The notes under the pieces were generated by a model that worked only from the letters and a program-made list of their open reading frames with translations, searched no databases and was not told the origin of the DNA. The position numbers and the translations under genes are program-made. This document shows, piece after piece, positions 12,416 through 25,800 of a stretch of 64,000 bases of DNA. Position 1 is the stretch's first letter. Every line of letters starts with the position of its first letter. The stretch covers positions 1,681,101 to 1,745,100 of the forward strand of contig CM030862.1 of the NCBI GenBank assembly GCA_018105865.1. Reading direction: 5' to 3'. Origin of the DNA: Metaphire vulgaris. Taxonomy: Eukaryota; Annelida; Clitellata; Crassiclitellata; Megascolecidae.

Positions 12416-13159
12416 AATGATATCGTTTACTGTAATGGAAAAATTTCAAGCCGAATTTTGAAACCCAAATCCCTGGTCACCATTTACAGGACTTAATTAA
12501 CAACCACATTTTCGAAATATATTATTTTTGGAAATCAAATAAAAACGACGAACAACTATCAAAGCAAATGACATTTAGAGAAGATGGAAATAAAGCTTTA
12601 ATTCGAATTAAACGAGACTTTCAGTTAATTCCATTGTGCATACATATTTTGCAGAAACATAAAAATAAATTAATAATAGACTAATTAAATTCAACAACAG
12701 ATTGGTTTTATGACACAAACCAAATACAGAAATACCATTTAAAGCATAACACATATCAGTATTCTGTGATACGTGCATTACCATAAACTCATATTAACAC
12801 AGTACAAAAATATGCATACAGGTCAAATTTCACGCAGGACAGTAGTAGTACCTTGATACCTCAATTCGGTATTAGACTAGCCATCAACTGGGGCTTAATA
12901 TTCCTAGAGAACAGAGACTGAATGCAATGCTTTATGCTTGTGACTAGTGCATTAATATCAAAGTGTCATATAAATCGAACGTTCAGCCGGGTCAAAAGAG
13001 AATAATTAAGGATGGCTAAAATTAATGTAACACATTTGAAAACGAACCATTTCTTATGAAACCAAGATTAGCTACTTTATACAATATAATGAGTCATATC
13101 CTTGTAAAGGCAAAGCAAAGAATGAACATAAGGAAAGACACCATCCAAACAGTCATTGA

Positions 13160-13440
13160 AAGGAAACTACAACTATATTTGGCCATATCTACAGAATGAG
13201 TGATAAAAGGCTGACAAAAATGATCGTGCTTGGGGTAATGGAAGGCGAAAATGTACGAGGACGACTACGGAAAGAATGGAGACACAATATTAAAGAATGG
13301 TGAAACATGGACATATTTACGAAGCTTACAAAGCCACACACGACAGAGACGGATGAAAGAGGCGAACTCAAATTGCAATGGACACCAACGGTCCGAGACT
13401 TTGTTCAAATTATGTGTAGCCGCAGATCAGAGTAGAGATT
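13160..13440 (+). mobile_element. RTE-like LINE 3' coding remnant
   Basis: Broken frames read RMSDKRLTKMIVLGVMEG, then RGRLRKEWRHNIKEW, the usual C-terminal end of endonuclease-reverse transcriptase LINEs. Stops interrupt it. Confidence 0.5.
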
Positions 13441-14172
13441 AAAAGGAATCGATATTACCAATCTCGTTTGGATAGATGTCAAGAACATTGCATTTTATGA
13501 GATATAAGTATTATTCAAGTCAAGCATCAGCCACAGCACGAAAGAACTGATGGCCAGCACAATAAGATACTCCATGAGCAAAGGTAAATAATTCTACACA
13601 TAAACAAGTCTACATGAATTGCAAAAAAACATACATAATATTACGTACAATGTCTGAACTAATAAGAAGCTATCAAAAGCATTCAACAACAAAAACTGAA
13701 TATCAATATGCCACTTGCAACCTTTATTCAACATTATTGTTATAAACATCAATGCATGTATAAATTCAAACAAAAGAAACCGATAATCTTTCAGATAAAC
13801 AGTACAGTAGCAAAATTAATGAGTGCTAGAGTCAACTATCCCAAACACCATCACAGCATTCCAAAAACTAGGGAAAAAAGCGATCTACTTAAGGACAAAA
13901 TATGAAAAATAACAACAATGCCAAAATACACCAGATTCAAACACATTTGTCACTAGAACTCAGTAAAATATTTCAGATCACATTGAAATGCATATTAATT
14001 TTAAAATTCACAACATACACTGGCATATAATGAACTCTAATTAACATACAAGCATTATTCTCGCCAAACCTGTCTGAGTGTGCCGTTAATGTTGACTTAC
14101 ACAATTTATAATCACATTAAGAAGAACACAAATTCTGCATACTCGTTACAGACAATCAAGCCCTTACAAATA

Positions 14173-14581
14173 TGGAGCTGTACATTAATTACATCAACAA
14201 TTTGGAGGGGAAGGTGTTTGAAAAAGTTTGACAGTTGTTGACAGAGGGAGGGGGTCAAGAGAAGTTGACGTCAACAATTTCACTTTTTACAAATAATCAA
14301 AAAATAGGAAATTCATGGAACACTACTTATTACAATGGAAAAAAGCATGGCAAAAAAGGTCATCACCACCACATTTTGACACTCGATGAGCAAAAAAAGG
14401 GGAAAATGGTCATCACCGCAAAAAATAATAACCTTGTTATTGGGGCCTGTCATTGATCTTTGGAGGGGAGGGGGTCAAAAGTTTTTGACATAATCATAGG
14501 GGGCAACTGAAAGTTGACAGCTGTTGACACGGGGGAGGGGTCAAAAATTGCCCAAAATTGACATAATTAATGGACAGCCCC
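14173..14581. mobile_element. MITE with GGGGCTGTCCATTAATTA ends, second copy
   Basis: Left end GGAGCTGTACATTAATTAC is slightly mutated; the right end is AATTAATGGACAGCCCC. Flanking TAT on both sides agrees with a 3-bp target duplication. Confidence 0.7.
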
Positions 14582-14919
14582 TATACAAAAATTTCTACAA
14601 TTCACAAATATTCAAGGACATAGCTTTGTTTTCCTATACAAATCTGTGTGCATGGTATATTCCCAGACTTTATATATCTGGTATATATATATCACTACAC
14701 ATACACACATACCGGTAATACCATTATGCATACAAATATGAAAATAACCATTTCAAGATCGATCGTATGCTGTGAACACAATACAAAATAAATTAAGGTC
14801 CTTTTGTAGACATCATCTGATAAGTGTGACTGCTTGGGAGAATGACATAACTGCCGCTCAATATTCTAGAAAGTCACATTAGAATTCAACGCACAGGTAA
14901 TTAAAAATACGCCTGCACA

Positions 14920-15094
14920 TGGTGTTTTATCCAGGCCTGTTAGAAGAAGGGGAGATCCCACCAAACCACAAAATCCCTCCAAAATCCCAACACCGACACA
15001 AATTTTTGCATTTAACTGTGCATCTTCCCATCCAGCCAAGTAAATTTCTGCCCCCCCCACCTCCACAAAGGCCTAGAGTCTGGATAAAACACTG
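14920..15094. mobile_element. hAT-type MITE, 175 bp
   Basis: Right end GGATAAAACACTG matches the mutated left end TGGTGTTTTATCC. Flanks CCTGCACA and CCTGCACT give an 8-bp duplication with one mismatch. Same length as, and similar ends to, the element at 9963. Confidence 0.7.
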
Positions 15095-15120
15095 CCTGCA
15101 CTCTCTTTTCTATCAGTCAA

Positions 15121-15200
15121 TTAACCCCTTAACTGGGGACCCCGGATATATCCGTCCATTTTACATTGAGTTACAGTTAAATACCCAGTTAAGGGGTTAA
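15121..15200 (+). mobile_element. TTAA palindromic MITE, class I
   Basis: 80 bp with 17-bp perfect inverted ends (TTAACCCCTTAACTGGG) and core GGATATATCC. It lies 220 bp downstream of the UGCG homologue's stop codon, so it may be in its 3' UTR. Confidence 0.9.
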
Positions 15201-15419
15201 AGGAACATAGCCATTAAAAAATGCATCACTGAGAAACGTCTTATGAACACCCCGATTCGTAAAACGGCGTCTGTTTTTCTCCGATTAGTACAAAACAACA
15301 CAGCGCTTGGCAAACAACACAGTTTCACACTTTGGCAGCAACAGATTCGTCTCCACCTTCCCTGCCTGTGTGACACGTCTCCCAGCATCAAAAAACTCGA
15401 TGGCAAAGAACAACGTGAA

Positions 15420-16699
15420 CTAGATCGGCAGGATGGACTTATCAGAGGCGATGCTTAGCGACTGGCCGCAGTCGGAGAGGAAGTAGGTCCGTCTTCCCCA
15501 CGTTATTCTACGCACGTTGAGAACCGCCTCGAAATAGATCAGCGGAAACAGCGTCTCCCGAATTACCCACGCCAACAAAAATATCAGAATAGAGAACGGC
15601 AGAGGACCATTCTGCGAAGCACACCAAAAGAAAACGAGCAAATGAATTCTTCCCGAAAAATGTCATCGTATTCGGAGAAATCGGTAACAGTCGCATTACT
15701 TAACCAAATAATATGAGTTGATAATTAATTAGCTTAATTTTTATAGCTCCTGCAAAAAGTACAAGCAACTATCAACTGCTAAACAACAAACCAGTCGTCC
15801 AACGTGCAAAATAATCCAAACTGAGTATGAAATTTTAATCTGATAATCCTTCAAACTGTCCCCGTAGAAACAGGGCATCAGTGAAATGAAAAATAATTCA
15901 CAAAGGGCAGAGAATCATTAACAGATACAATAGATGGCTATAATTCACCTGAACGCCCTTAAGTTGAAGGTAGTCTAGAATGATCCAAGCCAACCAGTGA
16001 CCGGCAAACCACAGGTAAGGGTTAACGCCAAAAAGGTATTGTGCAGACCACGATGCATAAATCCCCAGCGGCACACTCTCACCCAGCGGCTCGAGAAACC
16101 CTGCAGTTATAGGCATCATGTTCAGACGCAGCCGAAGCCATCTACAACCAGGAAAACATCACATTCTCTAAATCAGAACACTCAGAATATTTTATAAAGA
16201 AAATCCTGTTCTGTCAAGAACCAAGTCTCACTTCGAAAACAGCAGTCTAAATTTTTGTCACTCTCTTTAATCAATAATTAATTATCGATTAAATTTCCAT
16301 CTTCTATCCCGTGCTGATTTACAAATTGCACCTACCGGACCATTCTGTCCTTGTAGTCCACAATGGTCATAGATGCAACGTTCTGCTGTGCAGGCACTGC
16401 GGCTACTTGGTGCCGAAATCCTCTACACAAATGCAAAACGGGACAACTACATCAGTTGCAGGGATGCAGTAGGACTCCAAACACACAACACATGCACTGC
16501 TTTTGCTCAGTGTCGAGCATTCACCGCGACTGGACCCTCCCTCTGGAATGCCTTGAACCCATCCATTCAGGCATCATTTCTTACTCCCTTGCTCTGCTCA
16601 AAGTGAAAGCTAAAGTCTCACTACGGTACTTTATCATGCGACTCCAATGTCAGGAGCGCCTCTGAGTAGAAATAGAAGAGCAGCTATACAAATGCAACA

Positions 16700-16761
<62 letters not shown>

Positions 16762-19700
16762 AGTTGCTTTCTGCCAGATCATTAGCGGCAACAGCTAGAC
16801 ACAAAACTTTTCCATTTATCTTTTTCCGTTGTTAATCTCATTCCATCTATTATTGTCATTTGATATCTTTCGAAGTCTTCCTTGATGTTATCCATCCCAC
16901 TTGTTCCTGGATCTTCCTCTTCCTCTTTTGCCTTCTTTGTATGCGTAGAGTGCTTTATATGGGAGTCTGTTACTTTCATTCTATTTACTTACTTTGTTTA
17001 TTTATTTTTATATTGTTTTAATGTACTGTAGCATACAAATGCTACATTACATTACAACAATATACAAATTTGAAACAGAAAGAGGTCTAATACAGACAAA
17101 GTAACAACCGTTTGGTATCAGATTGACCGTTCTTAACTACAGTTTGTTTTAACTTTGCATCAGGACTCACCCATATAGTACCAGTGGCGGCTCCACCGGG
17201 GGAGCCAGGGGGGGCCGTGCCCCCCTATTGAGTGCCTGGCCCCCAGTGGCCCCCCTGTTGGGACCCTATACTTAATGCTACATACATTGCACAACAAATG
17301 GTTGGCCCCCATGATTAGAAGTTGCCACCCCAATGGCCCCCCACTTGCCAAATCCTAGAGCCGCCACTGTATAGTACGTACGCAAAAAAACATATTTTCA
17401 ACCCCCCTCCCTCCCCCATCTGCACACCGTACATACTCAAAATCTCCTAAATCCATCCCCTCCCCGTCAGTGTGTACGTACTATATGGATAGACCCTCAA
17501 CCTATTGAACAAAAGCAAATGTCGCTTCTCACAAAAAGCCCACCTATCGTGGAGAAGCTTTGCGATGAAGAAGTCTTCAGCGAGAAACCGGCCAAACCAT
17601 GAAAGGCCATTGAGATCGTCAAGCTCCGGCTTCTTCACCAGATACGACATTCCGGTGAAGCAACTGATGCCGAGGCTGTGAAACGCCAGGTGATACCTGG
17701 CCGCACCGCAGCCAAAGTACACCTAAATAGGCAAAACACCGAAAGAAGGCACTATTAAACAAGGAGGATGTGTCATACTGTTTACTGTTATAATGATCAT
17801 TATATATATATATTAACATGTTATATATATATATTATACTATATATATAACATATAATTACATATTTATAATAATACATAATTAATAATTAAGTATTAAG
17901 TATTATATATATGTTAACAAGGATGCGTCGTACAGTCTCATCAGACACGTACCTAAAACAGAGACCAGCAAGGTAAAAGTTGCTCGGGAGACTCAAATCC
18001 CTCAGAGAAGCGAAGAACTAGCACCTTCTGACAGCATCAGACAAATAATAATTATGCACTTCTATAGCACCAGTTCTAATACCCAAGGGTATCAATCGAT
18101 GGTACTTCAAATCCATTTGCAAAAAAGACCAGGTCATTCCAGAGGTCAGTCAGAGGGTATGAAATAATTATGAGGGTGAGTGCCAGCATGGTACTCCAAA
18201 GCCCCTCTTTCCATCACATTAAGTGCCAGGTGCACTCACTCACAGCTGGGAAAATAATAGAGTTTGCTAACAACAACAAAACATAGAAAAGAATTCCAAC
18301 TGTTTGACCCCTTAACTGGGTGCCCCGAGTAATGTTCGTCCATTTTACATCGAGTTACAAATAGTTGCCCAGTTAAGGGGTTAATGACTAACTGCCAGAT
18401 TCGGTGTCACAAGTGTGCTAAAATTTACCACAACTTTTGGGAAATATTTAGGAAATCTAGATCATCATGTACATTTCTTAAACAAAACAAAAGGCTGTGT
18501 TGTGCTACTGCCTAGGTAACTTTCACTCATGCCAAAGAAAGAACAAGATGAAGTAGGCTTTCCTATAGTAACTGAATTATTGTCAAATAACTTACAAGAT
18601 AATCCTATTTTTCTATGGCAACTGTTAATAAATACTTTTACTAAGTAATAGGTTTCTAAAAATGTTTTCAGACACATACAATCAAAATTATTTCTTCTTT
18701 AAAAATTGCATTTGTATCTTAAATATTTGAATTTATATCTTGTATATTGATTCATGGGGAAAGTAGGCTTTGGACAGAGATTGATTGTTTCTCTTCTCCC
18801 ACTTTTCCCTTTTAGTATCCTCATTTTTTACATCAAATTTTAATATTATATCAAACTATGATCTAATATTGTAATATGAAATATATTTGCATTTGTCTTT
18901 ACAACTATTTTTCAGATATTTAATTGTAATAGTAACAATCTTTGGTCTTGATTTTGATACTAATAAACTGCTTGATTGATTAAACTTCTCTTGCTCCTTA
19001 GCTCACAAATTTTCTCAAAACCCTGTAATATATGCAAGCAGAAATTCTAGCACATTACAAATTCACTAGAACTTGATCAAATTAGAGCCATTTGATCCAG
19101 ATCTGAAGGTGATCTGAAGGTGCTATATGACATAAGATCCTGTGCATTACTTATTCTTCATAGTATTCTGCCCTTAGGCAGGTTTTGTATTCCAATTTCG
19201 CCATTCATTCCTGTTCATAGCTTTCTCCTTTAAGTCTTTATAGTCCTTTTCCATCATCCAGTCAAGTAGCATCTCTCGTGGTCTTCCTTTGGTCTTTTCC
19301 CCCCTCTAGTTGTCCTTCTATTATTTCCCTTAGGAGTGAGTCTCCTCTCATTATATGTCCTATCCAGGTCTTTTGTCTTTTTCTCATTGTGTTGATCATC
19401 TCTTTCTTTTCCTCCACCTGTTTCAGCCCTTCCTCATTTGTCTAATGTTCTGTCCAGCTGATCTTCTCCATTTTTCTCCATATCCACATTACCGTACTAG
19501 ATTACTAGCATTACTAGACCTACCTTTTCAATGGCATGAGTGAGACCTTTCTGATCAGTTGTAAAAGGCATCTGGTGTACGAGAGCGACTTGCGGATTAT
19601 CCAGTTTAGCAACCATGTCCTTCAGAATGTCGGTGCTTGCTAGCAAACAAGCATAGAATAAATAAAAGTAAATAAATAAAATAAATGAGACTAAAATATA

Positions 19701-19900
19701 TAAGAGAAAAACAGCAATCATAAAAGAATATTTATAAAATGAAAAGATACTATACACAAGTGTTGTACAAACATCATATATGTGATAATACAATCAGTGA
19801 TAAAGACGAAATGTTGAATACAGAAACGTATATAAATATACAAGTGCTAAGTATGCAGGCATGTATGTAGGCCTATGAATGTACCCAAAGACAAATAAAC

Positions 19901-19952
<52 letters not shown>

Positions 19953-21943
19953 AACCTGACATCTACTGTACAGACAAACACACACACATTATAAGTTTGT
20001 ATTTTTAACACAGAACAGACATTCTAAAGCTAATGTCTGTCTGTCTGTCTGTCTGTCTGTATCTGTACATGTACAGATGTCAATGCAATGACTGCCCCTT
20101 AGGCTTAGACCTGATGGGCAACCTGTGTTTCATCAACTAGGTGCTGACAATCAAGAATGAATAATAGGCAGATTATCACAGACATATTCAAAATATTCTA
20201 CCAGACCACTTCTACAATTTGTTTTCTTGATTTATATCCTCCGTTTCCTAAATGCAGCATAAATTCCCCGCTCTTAACCATTCTTACACAGCAGCTAGGA
20301 TGAGTTATATATGAGTTACGGTTGAATATCTGTATGCATTGTCACCTGGAGAATGGCATAAGAAGTCCAAGACGGTGGTTTTTGCGGATAGGTCCTTCTC
20401 GAGGGGAAACCCAGGGCTGTGGAACTCACTGCCGAAGAATATGACAATGGCGACCTCCAGAGAACTGTTTACTAAGCATCTTAAGACCCATTTATTTAGC
20501 ATTTCCTATAGCATCTCTTGTTAAGCGCTCTTGAATTTAGCCTTTGCTAAGCTTACTGTGCTTTATAAACTGTCATGAAATAATAATAATACTAACAATA
20601 ATAATATTATTATTAAAACTGAGAAGGCTTCGTACTAACTATTCAGATTTTAGAAGACATAGGAATAAATGAAAACGAATCAAATGCAGAAGTAAATTCT
20701 TTAAGCTGATAATCAAAATTATGTGACAGCTGGAGTGAGATTAACTGTGATTAGTTTTTCAAGCATTCAGTTTACTGTCATCGAATCTTTTCTAACAGCG
20801 TCTAGTATGAGAATCCGCGCACGAGTGAAAAAACACGCGGGCTTAAACACCTTTAATTCGGCTGGTGCTGACCCAGATGATGTCGTATTTCGCGCTGTCG
20901 TACCCGGGTGCCATGTTGTTCACCATTGGATTTAGAATCCCCTGACGGCCCCCGATCAGAAGCCGGCAGTCAACTCCTGGGTAGCGCTGCTGCAGCCGAT
21001 GTACCACACCAACTGCTGGGTCTTGCTCGTCTTGGATACAGAACAGCAACTCGAACTGCGGCAAAATGCAACAGTAACAACATTAACCCCTTAACTGGGC
21101 AACTATTTGTGACAATGTAAAATGGACGAGCGAGACTCGGGGCGCCCAGTTAAGGGGTTAACAACTTAGGAATAAATCATATTACTCAAGTAAGACCAAC
21201 AACATTAACTATACGTTGCTTGAGCTGATCAGCCACTCCTCTCATTATTAGAATTACCGAATGTGAGCACAAAAAGTTTTTGACAGTTGTGAAATTTAAC
21301 CCCCGGGGTATCTCTATTCCAGGTGTGGCCAAACTGTGGCTTGCGAGCCGCAAGCAGCTCTTTCAGCCGAACCCGCGGCTCACGAAAAGTTTTTAACAAT
21401 ATTTTTTAGCAGATTTAACAGATCAACAGAAGCATACACCAAAAACAATTTTGCCTGAAAATATTAAAATCTTTGTTGATTCATTAAAACCTCTTCTGAA
21501 GACCCATAACTAAATACTAATAACTGAAAAAGAACTTAAATTCCTTAAGTCCATAAGAAAAGAAATGGATCCAGAAACAGCCTGCATACCCGTGAATATA
21601 CCAAAAACTGAGACTCTTTGTTCAATCATAAATTAATTTAATTTTTCATTTCTTATACAGTCATTCATTCTTTGTTCTTGTGTCTAGCAAGGAGCTTAAA
21701 TTTAAAAGAAATTCAGATTATGAAGAAGAACTGTTCTTGAAAACCCCTTTCCGTGTTTGATCAGAAATCAGTCAATATAGAGTGATACAGTGCTGTACTT
21801 GTATGGAGAAATTCCCTGGTCACTGCTTCATGGCGTCATTAGCTTATTCAATTAACATAATTAAGCAAATAAAGTCATTAAACCATATTTCTCCCCATCA
21901 CCACCACCACCACCACCACCACCACCACCATCATCACCACCAC

Positions 21944-22032
<89 letters not shown>

Positions 22033-22804
22033 CCACAGTTGCTTTCTGCCAGCTCATTAGCGGAAATAGCTAGACACAAAACTTTACCACTTATCTTTTT
22101 CTGTTGTTAATCTCGTTCCATCTATTACATTACTATTACATTATTATTATCTATTACAACAGGACTAATAAATAGATAAATAGAAAACCTGGTTAACTAC
22201 TGGAAAAGTCGAAGGCAAAAGATCAAGAGGAAGACAAAGAATGACGTATATCATATAACTACTTCTAAAAAAACGTATAATTTCCACAAAGTGAAATTTT
22301 ACAAAAGAAAGGGACAAAAAGGCAACAAAACAGAACATATGAAGAAGTCCTAAGTCAAGTGCAAATTATGGCAAAGCATTCTGGTAACCAATGCAAATGA
22401 CAAGGGAAACAACTCAATGAAGCGTAATAGTTTTAGGGGTTCAATGTACTCACAAAACAGCTTTTGTTACCTAAAACCCATTGATCAGACACAAAGAACC
22501 ACTTTGGTTTAAAAGGTGGTTGCAATATAATAGCTCATGTTTGTAATGTCATGTGAAGACACCATACACATCAATCAGACATTTAAAGTGCGTGTGAATG
22601 ACACAGTTGTCCACAGAAATTTCACAGAATTTTCTTTCCTGCAATTTCACAACAAATCTTAAAAGAAGAGTTGCCTATATTTTGGTAACAACAATCTTTC
22701 CACAAAAACCTGAAAACATATTTATTTAAGATAGGGTTTGACTCCACTTGTTAAGCGCTCTTGTATTGGACCTTAGTCTTGTCTATTGCACTGAAGAAAT
22801 TGTC

Positions 22805-22865
<61 letters not shown>

Positions 22866-25800
22866 TGGATCAAGTAATGAAAAAGTCAAAACCTAACAGA
22901 ATGTTTCCAAATACCATAATTTATTTCACACATCAAATAGCGAACAAAGCATGCCATCGTCATCAGTGGCCTAGCATCACCAAAAGCAAAATCATGTTAA
23001 AATATCAAGTTTTGTGAAAAAGCAGGGAAAAAAGAAACCAAAAGTCCCGGAGAAAACAGAAAAAAAATATCCATTGAAAATTGGTTGAAACTCGTGTTAG
23101 GTAAGTAAGCAAGTAAGTAAGTAGAATCGAGTTAATTGCTACAATGCCTTCAAAAGCAGCACCGCAGTAGTTCCTTATTCCCAGGTGCTCAATCTTAGTA
23201 AGAAGTAGCTATAGCCAAAGGTGGGGTCATTCACGCAGGGATCATTTAATCCAAAGGGTTATAAGAGTCATCGTGGTTAAGTATATGAAGTCTTTGAACT
23301 AAAGCAGAACTTAAACAAGAATGGCATTTTCAGAAACAGAAACTAAAACGCAACTAAAACAGACATTTTCAACTTTAAAAAAATTAAAACAGGGATTACT
23401 GTCAGAACTGATATAGCCCTACTATCTATTAAAACTATATAAAAATGCTAAAACCAATACTAAAAAGAAATGCTAATGGGTCAGAAATGCTTCACTTCTA
23501 AAGACACCAGCAGACGAAAACCTGTCTTTGCATATGACTTACCACTGGATAATCTAGACTAAAATGACTTTCCAGGTTCATCTCCAGAAATGGATCGATA
23601 CCCATCAGTGGCTTTATAATTGACACACCAGGTAAGCTGTCCATCACCTGCAGAGGATTGCTCAGTTGATGCAGGAAAAATCGCCTGCAGAGAGAAAACA
23701 GTTAAACCTAGAATTATGTTGTGCCTGTCTGCATTGCCAAAGACTTCTAATAACTCAATTCATAATTGATGTTTTAATAAGAATCATAAGGGGCTGTCCA
23801 TTAATTATGCCAACAAAATCCAACTTCAAGCAAATGTGCAGTATGAAATAGCATTTTTATCATACCATCGAGTTCCAGTGGTAAATTTTTCACCAAAATG
23901 GGGGACAGATGGCCAAAAGCAAAATTTTCAACAGCCAGGGAGTCATTCTGTATAGAACTGGGGTCTAAGACCACCACCAAATCAGTGTCCTTTCCCAGCT
24001 CTTGTCCCAATAATTCTAGCTGGAAAAGCAGTCGCTTTTAACCAAAGCACAAGCATGTCCGAGAACAAGCAAGGCTGTCCACAAAGTGTACAGAAATGCG
24101 TTAATTACAGAGCTGTTCTTTCCTAATTATTCTTTAATCTGCCTTGATAAGAGATGGAAGCAGTTTGTCTCCATAGACAGCATGTCAAGAGATTTTATTA
24201 GTCCATAGCACAACTGTTCACATCTCCATGCACTAGGCCCATACATACCCTATAGAGTAATTATTCCTTTGATTCTCTTCAAGCTACATGCAGCATCCTT
24301 TACCAGGAGATGCTTGTTAGCACTGCCGGGGGGGGGGGCAGAAGTGCAGTGAGAAAAAGTGCAGCGCACACACTCTGCTGGTCTACAAGTGCACTTTGGC
24401 TGACCATGGCTTGAATTCAATTACCCGGTACATTATGCTGTCCTGGGGCAAAAACAAACCTCCCCACGATACTCTTAACATTACTAGGAAAGCATGCAGA
24501 TATAAAATATCAGCATATAGCATAGTTTGGCATATCGTAACTTCTGGAATCGAACAATTTTCTTCTATATGCCCAAATTATGAGATAATGAATTTAAATT
24601 TGAAATAATTACAAGCTGTAAAGAGCATAGATGTAATAAACGTTTTTGTTTTTTTATTTATCCCACGTTTTTATGGTTTTTAGTGTTTTTTATTTTTGTC
24701 AGTGTTTTTTGTTATAAAAAAACGTTAAAAATAAAAACACAGATTTTCTTAAACCAGTCGCAACGAGCTAATTAATTATCTTTCTGCTGTTTGGCTATAG
24801 AGTATAGTCGATTGCTTATTAGCAGGTTATGCAGCTTTACTTACTTACAGCATAGAGTAAGCATTTTATGACGTAATTGTTGCATAGTGTGACTTGATTG
24901 CTGTTTCCCCATGGATGGGTAAGGCACATTCATTAATCTTGCTCAGAAAATGTCAGTAACGTTTTTTATTCAACGTTTTAATTTCTTTAACAGTTTTTAA
25001 CGTTTTAAAATCATTTTTCCAACGTTTTTTACATCTATGCTGTAAAGCATTTGCACATGAAGCAAAATTAAACTTATTTTAAAAGTCAAAGTTAAATAAA
25101 ATTATACCCACAACAATTCAGCCACATATGATTGGTTTGGCAACCAGCATAACACAAGAGACAACCACAACTCTAATATGAAGATCTGATTCTAAGCACA
25201 ATTGCTAGGTTAGATTTGTGGTTATGTCACCTACATTTTACCAAATACTTTCCTGGCTTAATTACTTATCGAGACATGGACAGATGCTGACATCTTAACA
25301 AATTTATATGCAAAATTCTATGTTTTGTTCTACAGACAGATATTAATTTTTTAAAATATTGCATTTAGTTATGTATGCATTTAGTTATGAATGCATTTAG
25401 AAATGTTTCACTTTCTATTAATGGTTAATGTATTCCTTGTTGTTATATTGTTCTGTAACTCTATAATTAAGGACTTATATAAAATGTTCATGTTTTTTGC
25501 ATGTTCTTAGTGCTTAAGTTGTTGAGTTGAAAATAAACTTCTCCTAAAAAAATACTATCAATGCGCCTGACAGATAAATGACAAATTCCAAATATGCAAT
25601 AAATAATATTTATATTTGCTATTTCCCAAACTCTGCTAATTTAATCAGCACATTCAACAATTCTCAAGAATGATGAAATTAATTAAAATTAAACTTACTG
25701 GTACAATGCACTTAGAGATAACAGCCACACACAACAGCTGCAACCAAACTGATGCCCTCATATTTTTAATTAATCAATTAAGATGCAAAAGTCATCTAAA

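Larger units (their letters stand above)
8489..15419. other. Intergenic region between convergent CCM2 and UGCG homologue
   Basis: No coding gene seen. It presumably holds both 3' UTRs. Recognised contents are the MITEs at 9306, 9963, 10803, 14173, 14920 and 15121, the fold-back element at 11381, a SINE near 12285 and a LINE tail at 13160-13440. Between these it is plain AT-rich sequence. Confidence 0.7.

Noticed and set aside
16363..16665. + strand open frames of 77-100 codons
   Set aside because: Their start is antisense to UGCG exon 16336-16422 and the rest is a LINE 3' fragment.
21782..22079. Open frames with long poly-His (+) and poly-Asp (-) tracts
   Set aside because: They are read-through of a (CAC/CAT)n microsatellite that forms the tail of an RTE LINE end; no flanking conserved sequence.
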